Shown here: positions 26,714 to 34,343 of the stretch, piece by piece
Layout of the letters: every line of letters begins with the position of its first letter
Numbering within the stretch: position 1 is the first letter of the stretch
From: an uncultured Collinsella sp.
GTDB taxonomy: Bacteria; Actinomycetota; Coriobacteriia; Coriobacteriales; Coriobacteriaceae
DNA: 49,445 bases
Direction: 5' to 3'
Assembly (NCBI GenBank): GCA_900751755.1
Contig: CAADSP010000082.1
Location: 1-49,445 of the forward strand
The notes under the pieces: generated by a model
Database searches by the model: none
What the model saw: only the letters and a program-made list of their open reading frames with translations
Told to the model about the DNA's origin: nothing
Made by a program: the position numbers and the translations under genes

Positions 26714-27556
26714 ATGATTGTTTTTTCCGATATGGATGGAACGCTGTTGACGAGTGACAAGCAGATGAGCGACGCCACCTGGGCGATGCTCGACGAGCTC
26801 GCACGTCGCGGCATTGAGTTTGTACCGTGCACGGGACGTCCGCTGTCGGGCATCTTTGAGCCCATCCTCGCCCATCCCGCCGTACACTATGCCGTCTGTG
26901 CCAATGGCGCCAGCGTCTGGCAGCTCGACGACGATGTGTCCACCGATACCTCGCGCGCAACGCGCATCTTGAGCCGACCGCTCGATTGCGGCATTGCCCA
27001 TCGCATCCACCGCATCGCCGCCGGCCACGATGTGACCTTCGATATCTTCGCGGATGGGCAGTGCTTCCTCCCCCGCTCGCTCTACGCGCGTCTGGATGAG
27101 TTCTGCGGCGGCGACCCCCACATCGCGGCTTCGCTCAAGCGCACACGAACACCGATCGACATGGATATCGACAGCAAGATCGACGAGGTCGAGACGCTCG
27201 AACGCATCGCCATGTACTGGCACGACCCGGCCGATCGCGACGCCATCGCGGCGGAGCTCGACACGCTCGGAGGCATTGAGGTCACGCGTTCGTACGCCAT
27301 GAATATCGAGGTCATGGGCGAGGGCGCCACCAAGGGAACGGCCCTCACGTGGCTATGCGAGCACCTGGGCGAGCGTCTCGCCGACGCTTGGGCGTTCGGC
27401 GACAACATCAACGACATCCCCATGCTGCAGACAGCGGGCCACGGCATGGCCATGATCAACGGCGAACCCGAAGACCGCGAGGCCGCCGACGCCATCACCG
27501 AATACGACAACGACCACGACGGCGTCGCCCGCACCATCATGGCCGCCCTCGCCTAG
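26714..27556 (+). CDS. HAD-superfamily phosphatase, Cof type (IIB)
   Basis: This 280-residue protein begins IVFSDMDGTLLTSDKQMSDA, the HAD motif I with nucleophile Asp and its partner two residues later. Motif II is CTGRP, and motif IV near the C-terminus is WAFGDNINDIPMLQTAGHGMAM. A type IIB cap lies between. Such enzymes remove phosphate from sugar phosphates, nucleotides or flavin precursors; the substrate cannot be told from sequence. The ATG at 26714 has AGAAAGGG ahead. It is convergent with another Cof-type gene, and the two are clearly different proteins. Confidence 0.85.
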   Translation: MIVFSDMDGTLLTSDKQMSDATWAMLDELARRGIEFVPCTGRPLSGIFEPILAHPAVHYAVCANGASVWQLDDDVSTDTSRATRILSRPLDCGIAHRIHRIAAGHDVTFDIFADGQCFLPRSLYARLDEFCGGDPHIAASLKRTRTPIDMDIDSKIDEVETLERIAMYWHDPADRDAIAAELDTLGGIEVTRSYAMNIEVMGEGATKGTALTWLCEHLGERLADAWAFGDNINDIPMLQTAGHGMAMINGEPEDREAADAITEYDNDHDGVARTIMAALA

Positions 27557-27582
27557 CAGCATCAACCCGGCAGGGTAGCTAA

Positions 27583-27629
27583 GTAGTCGTTGGGGACACT
27601 CCTCGCGGGGCGCCGCAAAGACTGTCCCC
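27583..27629. terminator. Hairpin between convergent HAD genes, carrying a repeat motif
   Basis: GGGGACA (27592-27598) pairs with TGTCCCC (27623-27629) around a GC-rich loop. The preceding GTAGTCGTTGGGGAC is the motif found in inverted form at 30686-30700. It may end transcription from both sides although T runs are lacking. Confidence 0.5.
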
Positions 27630-27666
27630 GGCTGCCGACAGAAAAGGAACGTCTCCATCTGCCGAA

Positions 27667-28461
27667 TTAGGCGAGACTCTCCAGCACGCGACGGAGCTCC
27701 TGCTGAACGGCGTGGTCGCGGTTGCAGCCTACGACGCGATCGGCAACCGCTTTGAGCGCGGGGCGCGCGTTTTCCATCGCGCAGCCCGTGCCGACAAAGC
27801 GAATGATCTCGTAGTCGTTCATCGAGTCGCCAAACGCCATGACCTCGTCGCGTCCAATGCCGTAGTGTTCCGCGAGCTGCGCGATGCCCGAGGCCTTCGA
27901 CACACCGGGCTGCATAGCATCGATCCACGCGTTGCCCGAAGGCGCAAAAGTAAAGAGCTGACCAAGTTCGCGCTGTAGCACGTAGGCGCTGTCCATAACG
28001 ACACCGTCATCGCAAAAGATACTCGCCTTGATGATATTTACGCTGGGATCGGGCAGCTCCCAAATACGCTCGGCATTGGGAAGGTCCTTATCGACCTCAC
28101 GCACGAACTTGCACTCGTCATCGAGCAGGAAGGACTTGGTTCGGTCAAAGAGCGCAAGATGCAGATTGGGAAACGTCGCGACTGCTTGGGCGAGCTTTCG
28201 AATCGCCAGGTGCGAATACACCTCACGGTCTACCATTTTGCCGTCGGCGTAGACTTGGGCACCGTTAGCGGCGACAAAGTCCATCTTGTCGCGAACGGGC
28301 GCAAAGAACTCGCACAGGCGATCGTAGCGGCGACCTGACGATGCGGCAAAATGCACGCCATGCTCGTGTAGCGCCAGAATCAGTTCGTAGGTCTCGGGAG
28401 GCACCTGGCTGTTTTCGTCAAGCAACGTGCCGTCCATATCGGATGCAATCAGTTTAAACAT
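27667..28461 (-). CDS. HAD-superfamily phosphatase, Cof type (IIB)
   Basis: This 264-residue protein begins FKLIASDMDGTLLDENSQVP (motif I), with ASSGRRYDRL as motif II, an alpha/beta IIB cap, and VMAFGDSMNDYEIIRFVGTG as motif IV. SKASGIAQLAEHYGI carries the conserved Lys. Its substrate is unknown. Its ribosome site (AAGGGAG) is the 3' arm of a long hairpin (28467-28528), so translation initiation may be controlled by RNA folding. It lies 206 bp downstream of adenine deaminase on the same strand. Confidence 0.85.
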   Translation of the reverse strand: MFKLIASDMDGTLLDENSQVPPETYELILALHEHGVHFAASSGRRYDRLCEFFAPVRDKMDFVAANGAQVYADGKMVDREVYSHLAIRKLAQAVATFPNLHLALFDRTKSFLLDDECKFVREVDKDLPNAERIWELPDPSVNIIKASIFCDDGVVMDSAYVLQRELGQLFTFAPSGNAWIDAMQPGVSKASGIAQLAEHYGIGRDEVMAFGDSMNDYEIIRFVGTGCAMENARPALKAVADRVVGCNRDHAVQQELRRVLESLA

Positions 28462-28466
28462 GGAAA

Positions 28467-28528
28467 AGCTCCCTTCGGGCTTGTTGGAATCGAACGTGTA
28501 TCCAATTCCAACGTACCCAAAGGGAGCT
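28467..28528 (-). promoter_or_regulatory. 62-nt leader hairpin that pairs with the HAD gene ribosome site
   Basis: On the minus strand AGCTCCCTT at the 5' side pairs with AAGGGAGCT at the 3' side. A GGG/CCC extension and an inner GTTGGAAT/ATTCCAAC stem continue it. The 3' arm is the Shine-Dalgarno sequence, and the ATG follows after TTTTCC. It could equally serve as a terminator for ade transcripts (short T run) or as a switch. The rest of 28529-28667 has one further repeat and no gene. Confidence 0.7.
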
Positions 28529-28636
28529 CAGGTAAGACTCCGCGGGCGCAAACGTTACAAGGACCTAGCAAATAGCTCACGCGCGTCAGAGGTCCCACGG
28601 TCGCAGCGCCAGGCAACACGTCAAAGAGTGTCGCAG

Positions 28637-28677
28637 GCGACTAGCCGTTTAAGAACGTCCCCGATGACTAGTCGGCG
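28637..28677. repeat. GACTAGTC repeat overlapping the ade stop codon
   Basis: GCGACTAGCCG and TGACTAGTCGGCG flank TTTAAGAACGTCCCCGA. The sequence matches the middle and right half of the 30641-30700 palindrome. The TAG stop of ade is part of the element. Confidence 0.6.
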
Positions 28678-30488
28678 TAGGTGAAGGTTGTGACGTCGAA
28701 CATGCCCTCGGGGCGGATGCGGAGCGTCGGGATAACCGGCAGGGGCAGGAAGATGATGCCCATGATGGGGTCGAGCGGCGGCTCGATGCCCATGGCGCGC
28801 GCCTTGACCATAAAGTCGTCGTGCTGCGCGGCGACATCCTCGGCCGTGCCTTCGCTCATCAGGCCGCCGAGCGCCAGCGGGATGCGCGCCACGACCTCGC
28901 CGTTGCGCACCAGTACGTGACCGCCCTGGCCCACGGCCTCGACGGCAGCCATCATATCGGCGGCATTGTCGCCCACCACGCATACGTTGTGCGAGTCGTG
29001 ACCGATCGTCGAGGCGATGGCACCGCCTGTGATGGTGAAGCCACGCACCCAGCCGCGACCGATATGCTTGCCGACAAGACCCAGGCCCGCAGGACCATCA
29101 CCGTCGGCGCCCTCGGCCTGCAGCGACACGCCGCGGCCATGGCGCTCGATCAGCATAATGCGGCGCAGGCCCTCGGCACTCTCGGGGCGAACCATACCCG
29201 TGATGGCCTTACCCGGCACCACGTCGATCACGGCCTCGCCCGGCTTAAAGGCATAGTCGAACACGTCGAGCGAAAGCTTCGGCAGCTTAACGGACGCGCG
29301 CAGCTCGTCGGCAAGGGCTGCGACCTCGGCCATCTCGGGTGCGATCTCGCCCACAAAGGTGCCGTCCTGCGCCACCAGAGCACCGGCGGCGTATACGCGA
29401 TGCGGAGCCGTGGCAAACGTCAGGTCATTGAGCACCAGCAGGTCGGCACGCTTGCCCGGGGCGATGGCGCCGCGGAGCTCGTGCGGGTCGCGGCAGCCGT
29501 GATCCAGGCCAAATGCTTCAGCCGTGGAAAGGGACGCCATGGAGATGGCGACCACCGGGTCGATGCCGGCCTCGATAGCCACGCGGCAGGCATTGTCGAT
29601 CATGCCGGTCGAAAGCGCGTCGGAAGGGGCGCGGTCGTCGGTCGCAAAGCAGCAGCGGCGGGCACGGGCGGGGTTTTCCAGCAGCATCGGCGACAGGTTG
29701 GCCAGGTCATGGCTGCACGTACCCTCGCGCAGCATCACGTACATGCCGCGAGACAGCTTGTCGAGCGCCTCCTCGGGAATCGTCGACTCATGGTCAGCGA
29801 TAATACCTGCTGCGGCATAGGCGTTGAGGTCCTTGCCGGCAACGAGCGGGGCGTGACCGTCAACCTGTTTGGACGGCGTCTGGTTGGCAGCGTCGATACG
29901 AGCGCAGGTCTCGGGATCGGCCATAAAGACGCCCGGCAGGTTCATCATTTCGCCCAGACCAAAGACATCGCCCGGATGCTCGGCAAAAAACGCCTGCATA
30001 TCAGCAGCGGTGATGACGGCACCGGCCTGCTCGTCGGGCAGCGCGGGCACGCACGAAGGCATCATGTACTTGATGGAAATAGGAGCGCGACGACCGTCCT
30101 CGATCATAAAGCGCAGGCCGTCCAAGCCAGAAACATTAGCGATCTCGTGGCTGTCGGCAATAGCGGTGGTGGTACCGCGCGTCGCCGCCATGCGCGCATA
30201 CTCGGCAGGGCGGATGTTCGAAGACTCGATATGCAAGTGTCCGTCAATAAAACCGGGGGCAAGATAGCGGCCCTGGCAATCGATGACCTCGGTCGCCTCG
30301 TAGGTGCCGGCGGCATCGTCGCGACCATCGTAGAGCACACCGACGATCACGCCATCCTTGACGGCAACGCTACCGGGCGCCACGCGCTGACCGTACACAT
30401 CGACAATCTGTGCGTTGGCAAACAGCGTGTCAACGGGCACGCGACCCTCGGCGGCCTCGATCACAGACCTCATGACCTCAACGGACAT
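28668..30488 (-). CDS. ade: Adenine deaminase
   Basis: It converts adenine to hypoxanthine and ammonia for purine salvage. The 606-residue amidohydrolase has the metal motif GHLHIESSNIRPAEY at about 83-97, the catalytic region SCVPALPDE, CFATDDRAPSDAL and, in the C-terminal part, TIGHDSHNVCVVGDNAADM, which is diagnostic for the AdeC/Ade family. The length is typical. The ATG at 30488 has AAAGGAG five bases ahead and is preferred over the open frame to 30623, which would run through a terminator hairpin. That hairpin in the leader suggests attenuation. Confidence 0.95.
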   Translation of the reverse strand: MSVEVMRSVIEAAEGRVPVDTLFANAQIVDVYGQRVAPGSVAVKDGVIVGVLYDGRDDAAGTYEATEVIDCQGRYLAPGFIDGHLHIESSNIRPAEYARMAATRGTTTAIADSHEIANVSGLDGLRFMIEDGRRAPISIKYMMPSCVPALPDEQAGAVITAADMQAFFAEHPGDVFGLGEMMNLPGVFMADPETCARIDAANQTPSKQVDGHAPLVAGKDLNAYAAAGIIADHESTIPEEALDKLSRGMYVMLREGTCSHDLANLSPMLLENPARARRCCFATDDRAPSDALSTGMIDNACRVAIEAGIDPVVAISMASLSTAEAFGLDHGCRDPHELRGAIAPGKRADLLVLNDLTFATAPHRVYAAGALVAQDGTFVGEIAPEMAEVAALADELRASVKLPKLSLDVFDYAFKPGEAVIDVVPGKAITGMVRPESAEGLRRIMLIERHGRGVSLQAEGADGDGPAGLGLVGKHIGRGWVRGFTITGGAIASTIGHDSHNVCVVGDNAADMMAAVEAVGQGGHVLVRNGEVVARIPLALGGLMSEGTAEDVAAQHDDFMVKARAMGIEPPLDPIMGIIFLPLPVIPTLRIRPEGMFDVTTFTYAD

Positions 30489-30508
30489 ACATACTCCTTT
30501 AACCGTAG

Positions 30509-30544
30509 AAAAAAGCTGCGGAGCGGACAGGCCTTCACCGCAGC
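30509..30544 (-). terminator. Attenuator-like terminator in the ade leader
   Basis: Arms GCTGCGG and CCGCAGC (30515-30521, 30538-30544) form a hairpin followed by TTTTTT on the minus strand. It lies between the predicted start of transcription (near 30551) and the ribosome site, about 20 bases from the ATG. An alternative pairing of GCGG with CCGC inside the hairpin is possible. Confidence 0.75.
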
Positions 30545-30556
30545 AAACCAATAGCC

Positions 30557-30584
30557 ATTGTATGCCCAAACGATGGGTCAGCAA
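30557..30584 (-). promoter_or_regulatory. Promoter of ade
   Basis: On the minus strand TTGCTG (30584-30579) and TACAAT (30562-30557) are 16 bp apart. The start of transcription would fall just a few bases before the attenuator hairpin. Confidence 0.65.
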
Positions 30585-30640
30585 TACGCCTCCCCGCTTA
30601 ACGGCACACGCCGCTTGGCGCAATGAGGACAGGCTGCTTT

Positions 30641-30700
30641 GGGTAGTCGTTGGGTATTCTTAAACGACTAGTCATTCAAGAACGTCCCCAACGACTACCC
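30641..30700. repeat. 60-bp palindrome, GGGTAGTCGTTGGG type
   Basis: GGGTAGTCGTTGGG (30641-30654) pairs with CCCAACGACTACCC (30687-30700). Inside are TTCTT/AAGAA and the self-complementary ACTAGT. Parts of the element recur at 28637-28677 and 27583-27598. Confidence 0.85.
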
Positions 30701-30728
30701 AACAACTACTAACTGCCGTCCCGACAAC

Positions 30729-30759
30729 AAAAACGCCGCTGTTTTGGCAACGACAGCGA
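30729..30759 (-). terminator. Candidate terminator downstream of tyrS
   Basis: On the minus strand CGCTGT and AACAGCG form a short hairpin followed by GCG and TTTTTG. It lies beyond the large 30763-30855 hairpin and is the first hairpin after tyrS that has a T run. Confidence 0.5.
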
Positions 30760-30762
30760 AAA

Positions 30763-30855
30763 CCCGCCAGAGCGAGCAAGGTGCCTTGAAACGAGGCGGC
30801 ATTGACCTTCTGGTCATGCCGCCGAAGTTGAAAGGCAGATTGCCGCTCTGGCGGG
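30763..30855. repeat. 93-nt long hairpin between tyrS and ade
   Basis: The outer 12-bp arms CCCGCCAGAGCG and CGCTCTGGCGGG are perfect. The inner GGCGGCATTGACC and GGTCATGCCGCC close on TTCT. The segments between also largely pair (GCAA, TGCCTT, AAC). No frame is open. It lies between the end of tyrS and the ade promoter, and would be at the 3' end of the tyrS message if read through. Confidence 0.85.
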
Positions 30856-30871
30856 CTTGCAGCGTCGAGCC

Positions 30872-30899
30872 GTTACGCGGTTTGGTAAAACCGCGTAAC
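30872..30899. repeat. Perfect 12-bp hairpin at the tyrS stop codon
   Basis: GTTACGCGGTTT (30872-30883) and AAACCGCGTAAC (30888-30899) pair perfectly around a four-base loop and touch the tyrS stop. No T run follows, so it may protect the 3' end of the message rather than end transcription alone. Confidence 0.7.
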
Positions 30900-32110
30900 T
30901 AAATCAACTTAAAGCCCTTGCGCTTGCCCACGGAGAGGGTGTCGCCCAGCTTGAGGGCGCTGGGGTCGATGTTGTAGCTCTTGGGAGCCACGGCCTTGCC
31001 GTTGATCTTGACGCCGCCGCCGTCGATGTCGCGACGGGCCTGGCCGGCGCTGGCCGAAAGGCCCAGGTCCTTGAGCAGGCCGGCGAGGTAGATCTGGCCC
31101 TCGTCGTTAACAGTCAGCTCAATGTGCTTCTCGGGGAAGTCGGCGAGCTGGCCCTCCTTGAACACGCGGTCGAACTCGGCCTGAGCCTCGTCGCCTGCAC
31201 CGGCGCCGTGGTAGGTGTCGCACAGGTCGCGGCCCAGAGCGCGCTTGAGCTCATAGGGATCGGCGGAGCCGTCGGCCAGGGCAGCGTCGATCTTGTCGAC
31301 CTCGGCCGGGGTGAGCGAGCTCGCCAGGCGGTAGTACTTGCCGATCATCTCGTCGGGGATGGACATGGTCTTGCCGAACATATCCTTGGGCGCGTCGGTC
31401 AGGCCGATGTAGTTACCGTAGGACTTGGACATCTTACGGACGCCATCGGTGCCCTCGAGCAGCGGCATGGTGAGCGCGATCTGTGGCTCCATGCCCATCT
31501 TCTCCATGAGCTCACGGCCGGCAAGCAGGTTGAAGAGCTGGTCGGTGCCGCCCATCTCCACGTCGGCCTTGATCTGCACGGAGTCGAAAGCCTGCATCAC
31601 GGGATACAGGAACTCATGCAGGGCGATCGGCGTCTGAGACTGGTAGCGCTTGGTAAAGTCGTCGCGCTCGAGAATACGGGCGACGGTGAACTTGGAGCAC
31701 ACCTGCAGCAGACCGGCCAGATCCATCGACAAGATCCAGTCACCGTTGTGCACGATGGTGGTCTTCTCGGGATCCAGGATCTTCATGGCCTGGCTCACGT
31801 AGGTCTCGGCATTGGCCTCGATCTGCTCCTGCGAAAGCTGCGGACGGGTGGAGTTCTTGCCCGAAGGGTCGCCAATCAACGCGGTACCGTTGCCGATGAT
31901 GAGGGTGACGTTGTGGCCCAGGTCCTGGAACTGACGCATCTTGCGCAGCGGCACGGCGTGGCCCAAGTGCAGGTCGGGGCTGGTGGGGTCGACGCCGAGC
32001 TTGATGTTGAGGGGCTCGCCCTTCTCAAGCTTCTTGCGAAGGTCGGCCTCGGGAACGATCTGCGCGGCGCCCGAGGTGATGATACGCATTTGCTCGTCAA
32101 CAGACAGCAT
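30899..32110 (-). CDS. tyrS: Tyrosyl-tRNA synthetase
   Basis: It charges tRNA-Tyr. The 403-residue class I synthetase has the HIGH-type motif HLGH at 48-51 and KMSKS at 226-230. That puts it with the TyrZ-like branch rather than the KFGKS TyrS of E. coli. A C-terminal S4 RNA-binding domain is present (about 340-400, AGQARRDIDGGGVKINGKAV). VDPTSPDLHLG and GGTDQLFNLLAGREL are typical. The ATG at 32110 has AAAGGAGG ahead. No T-box leader was recognised in the 96 bp between it and the upstream U32 gene. Confidence 0.96.
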   Translation of the reverse strand: MLSVDEQMRIITSGAAQIVPEADLRKKLEKGEPLNIKLGVDPTSPDLHLGHAVPLRKMRQFQDLGHNVTLIIGNGTALIGDPSGKNSTRPQLSQEQIEANAETYVSQAMKILDPEKTTIVHNGDWILSMDLAGLLQVCSKFTVARILERDDFTKRYQSQTPIALHEFLYPVMQAFDSVQIKADVEMGGTDQLFNLLAGRELMEKMGMEPQIALTMPLLEGTDGVRKMSKSYGNYIGLTDAPKDMFGKTMSIPDEMIGKYYRLASSLTPAEVDKIDAALADGSADPYELKRALGRDLCDTYHGAGAGDEAQAEFDRVFKEGQLADFPEKHIELTVNDEGQIYLAGLLKDLGLSASAGQARRDIDGGGVKINGKAVAPKSYNIDPSALKLGDTLSVGKRKGFKLI

Positions 32111-32206
32111 TGGGTATCCTCCTTTTGCTATAGCACCCTCGCCGAAAACGGCGGTGCTGGAAGTCCATAAACTCTCTTATGATAACAAACTGACGCGACG
32201 CAGCAT

Positions 32207-34183
32207 CTACGACAGGAAAATCCTCGTCCTGCCGCATGCGTCGATGGCAACTGGCAGACGCGTACCGTCACGCTCGACCAGATATCGCACCTGCCGACGA
32301 CGCAAGCAGTCGCGGCAACGGACCTGCCCCGTCGCATCGGTGGCACAGACGCCCTCGGCGGTCAGCAGGCAGTGCTCGCACACCATAAGCTCGGGACAGT
32401 CGGCGTCGAACGGAGCCAAGACGCCGGGTTCAGCAGCCAGCTCGGCAATACGCTCCCTGTCATTGCTGAGCAACTCGGCAGGCAAGTATACCCACCTCGC
32501 GCCAAGCCCGCGCAGCCAGGCAAGCGTGGCCCGATTGGCGCAGAACACCGGCGCCGCCACGTCAAACGTCGTGCCCAGCTCGCGGGCCATCGCCACCTGC
32601 CCCAGGTTGCGGCAAACAATACGCCCGGCACGTTGCATAAGCGCTCGAGTCCGCTCGGCGTCGCCTGCGCGGCACACTTCGTCGAGCACCACCGTCGCAT
32701 CGGACAGATCCCGCTCATCGCGCGGATCCAAATCCATCAGCTCCCAGGCAAAGACCATACGAGCAAAAGCCTCATGCTTTGCCGGCTCCGCCGGTCCCGC
32801 CAACTCCGTCGGTACATCGCCATCTGCCAGAACGCCCTCAAACGGCAGCACCTCAACGGACTGCTCAGCAGGCGCGACCGCATCTGCCTCGACCCGTATG
32901 CGCTCCAACACCGTTGCCGTCTGCCCCAGCACGCCGGCACTGCGAATCAGATAGACCTCGCAGCCCGCGTCCACCTTGCGTTTGCAATGCACGATGATGC
33001 GCTCTCCCGCAGCGGCATCCACGGGGCAAGGCACCTGTGGCCAGCGCTTGGGCACATCGGGACGCGCGTCGGCACCCGGGTAAAATCGGATCTCGAGCGT
33101 ATCGCCCGCCGCCACGGCGGCATCAAGCTCAACCGTCACCTCTTCGTGACCCACCGCCACCAAGTGGCCCACGCGCACGCCCTGGTTGATCGCGCGCTCA
33201 AAGCTCATGAGCTCGGCGCCCGAACGACCCCGCAGATACGCATCGGTAAAGCCGCGGTTGAACGACCTTCCCAGCTCGCGCTCAAGCGCCGGCACCGCAT
33301 CGGCATCCCATGTGCCGTCGCGCAGCATATTGAGCGCCCGACGCCACACCCTCACCACGTTAAAGACGTAGTCGGGATTCTTCATGCGCCCCTCGATCTT
33401 GAGCGATGCCACGCCGGCGGCAACAAGCTCGGGCAGATGCGCGATGCCCAGATAGTCACGCGGACAAAGCAGACGATCCCCTTCGACAGCGACAACACTC
33501 TGCCCCGCCTCGTCCACCAAGTCATAGGATAGACGGCACGGTTGAGTGCAATCACCGCGCATCGCAGAGCGGCCACGTCGAAGGGCAGAGAACCCGCACG
33601 CACCCGAGTATCCAATGCAAATAGCGCCGTGACAGAACACCTCGATGGGCACGCCAGTAGCGCAAAGCGTCTCAATCTCTACCACGCTCAGCTCGCGCGC
33701 AGTCGTCACGCGCTCAACGCCCAACTCCTTGGCAGCCAACTGCACGGCACCCTCGCTATGAGCGCCCGCCTGAGTGGACAGGTGAATCTCGACCCCCGAA
33801 ATCGCCGCACGTAGCGCGCAAGCCAGCCCGGCATCGGCCACAATCAACGCATCGGCACCCAACGCGTGCGCATGCGCCCCCAACGCCACGGCGTCGGCAA
33901 GCTCATCATCGAACACGAATACGTTGAGCGTCACGTACACACGCACGCCATGGGCATGGGCCACGGCACAACCGCGCGCGAACTCATCATCGTTAAAGCC
34001 ATGCGCGCTCACTCGAGCGTTGAATCCGTCCAGCCCCGCATAGATGGCATCGGCACCCGCCGCAATCGCCGCGAGCATCTGGTCGAGCCCGCCAGCAGGC
34101 GCCAGCAGTTCGGGCAGCGCCACTTCAGCCGCCGCCAACTCGCTTTCGCATTGTTCGCTCGATTCCGTCGCCCAAATCGCCAT
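32207..34183 (-). CDS. U32-family peptidase-like protein
   Basis: This 658-residue protein has the U32 fold: PELLAPAGGLDQMLAAIAAG at the start, a TIM-like barrel and the family signature EVFCHGAICIGYSGACGFSA at 181-200. SAMRGDCTQPCRLSY, with further cysteines, follows. Although the family is named for collagenases, several members (RlhA, TrhP/YegQ types) are tied to RNA hydroxylation, so an RNA-modification role is at least as likely. The C-terminal third, ending with a CX2C pair cluster (CEHCLLTAEGVCATD, then CRDCLRRR), may bind metal. The ATG at 34183 has AAGGAG seven bases ahead. It is divergent from the PBP gene. Confidence 0.85.
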   Translation of the reverse strand: MAIWATESSEQCESELAAAEVALPELLAPAGGLDQMLAAIAAGADAIYAGLDGFNARVSAHGFNDDEFARGCAVAHAHGVRVYVTLNVFVFDDELADAVALGAHAHALGADALIVADAGLACALRAAISGVEIHLSTQAGAHSEGAVQLAAKELGVERVTTARELSVVEIETLCATGVPIEVFCHGAICIGYSGACGFSALRRGRSAMRGDCTQPCRLSYDLVDEAGQSVVAVEGDRLLCPRDYLGIAHLPELVAAGVASLKIEGRMKNPDYVFNVVRVWRRALNMLRDGTWDADAVPALERELGRSFNRGFTDAYLRGRSGAELMSFERAINQGVRVGHLVAVGHEEVTVELDAAVAAGDTLEIRFYPGADARPDVPKRWPQVPCPVDAAAGERIIVHCKRKVDAGCEVYLIRSAGVLGQTATVLERIRVEADAVAPAEQSVEVLPFEGVLADGDVPTELAGPAEPAKHEAFARMVFAWELMDLDPRDERDLSDATVVLDEVCRAGDAERTRALMQRAGRIVCRNLGQVAMARELGTTFDVAAPVFCANRATLAWLRGLGARWVYLPAELLSNDRERIAELAAEPGVLAPFDADCPELMVCEHCLLTAEGVCATDATGQVRCRDCLRRRQVRYLVERDGTRLPVAIDACGRTRIFLS

Positions 34184-34343
34184 CGGCAAACTCCTTACCA
34201 AGGTATGCAATCACTCTGTTAATTGCCGTCAACCAGCATACACGAGGCCTCGCGCGGCCCGATTGGTTTATCGTGTAATAACTTATGTCCATCCTGCCCG
34301 ACGCATACCCGCCGCCTGGCACGACATACTTGGAGGTCAATAT

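Noticed and set aside
28821..30554. 577-aa open frame opposite ade
   Set aside because: It is antisense to the whole adenine deaminase gene, with no family features.
30500..30560. Purine riboswitch before adenine deaminase
   Set aside because: The space between the candidate promoter and the hairpin is too short for the aptamer, and the conserved junction bases are absent.
32111..32206. T-box leader for tyrS
   Set aside because: The 96-bp gap is too short, and neither the T-box sequence nor a specifier loop was seen.
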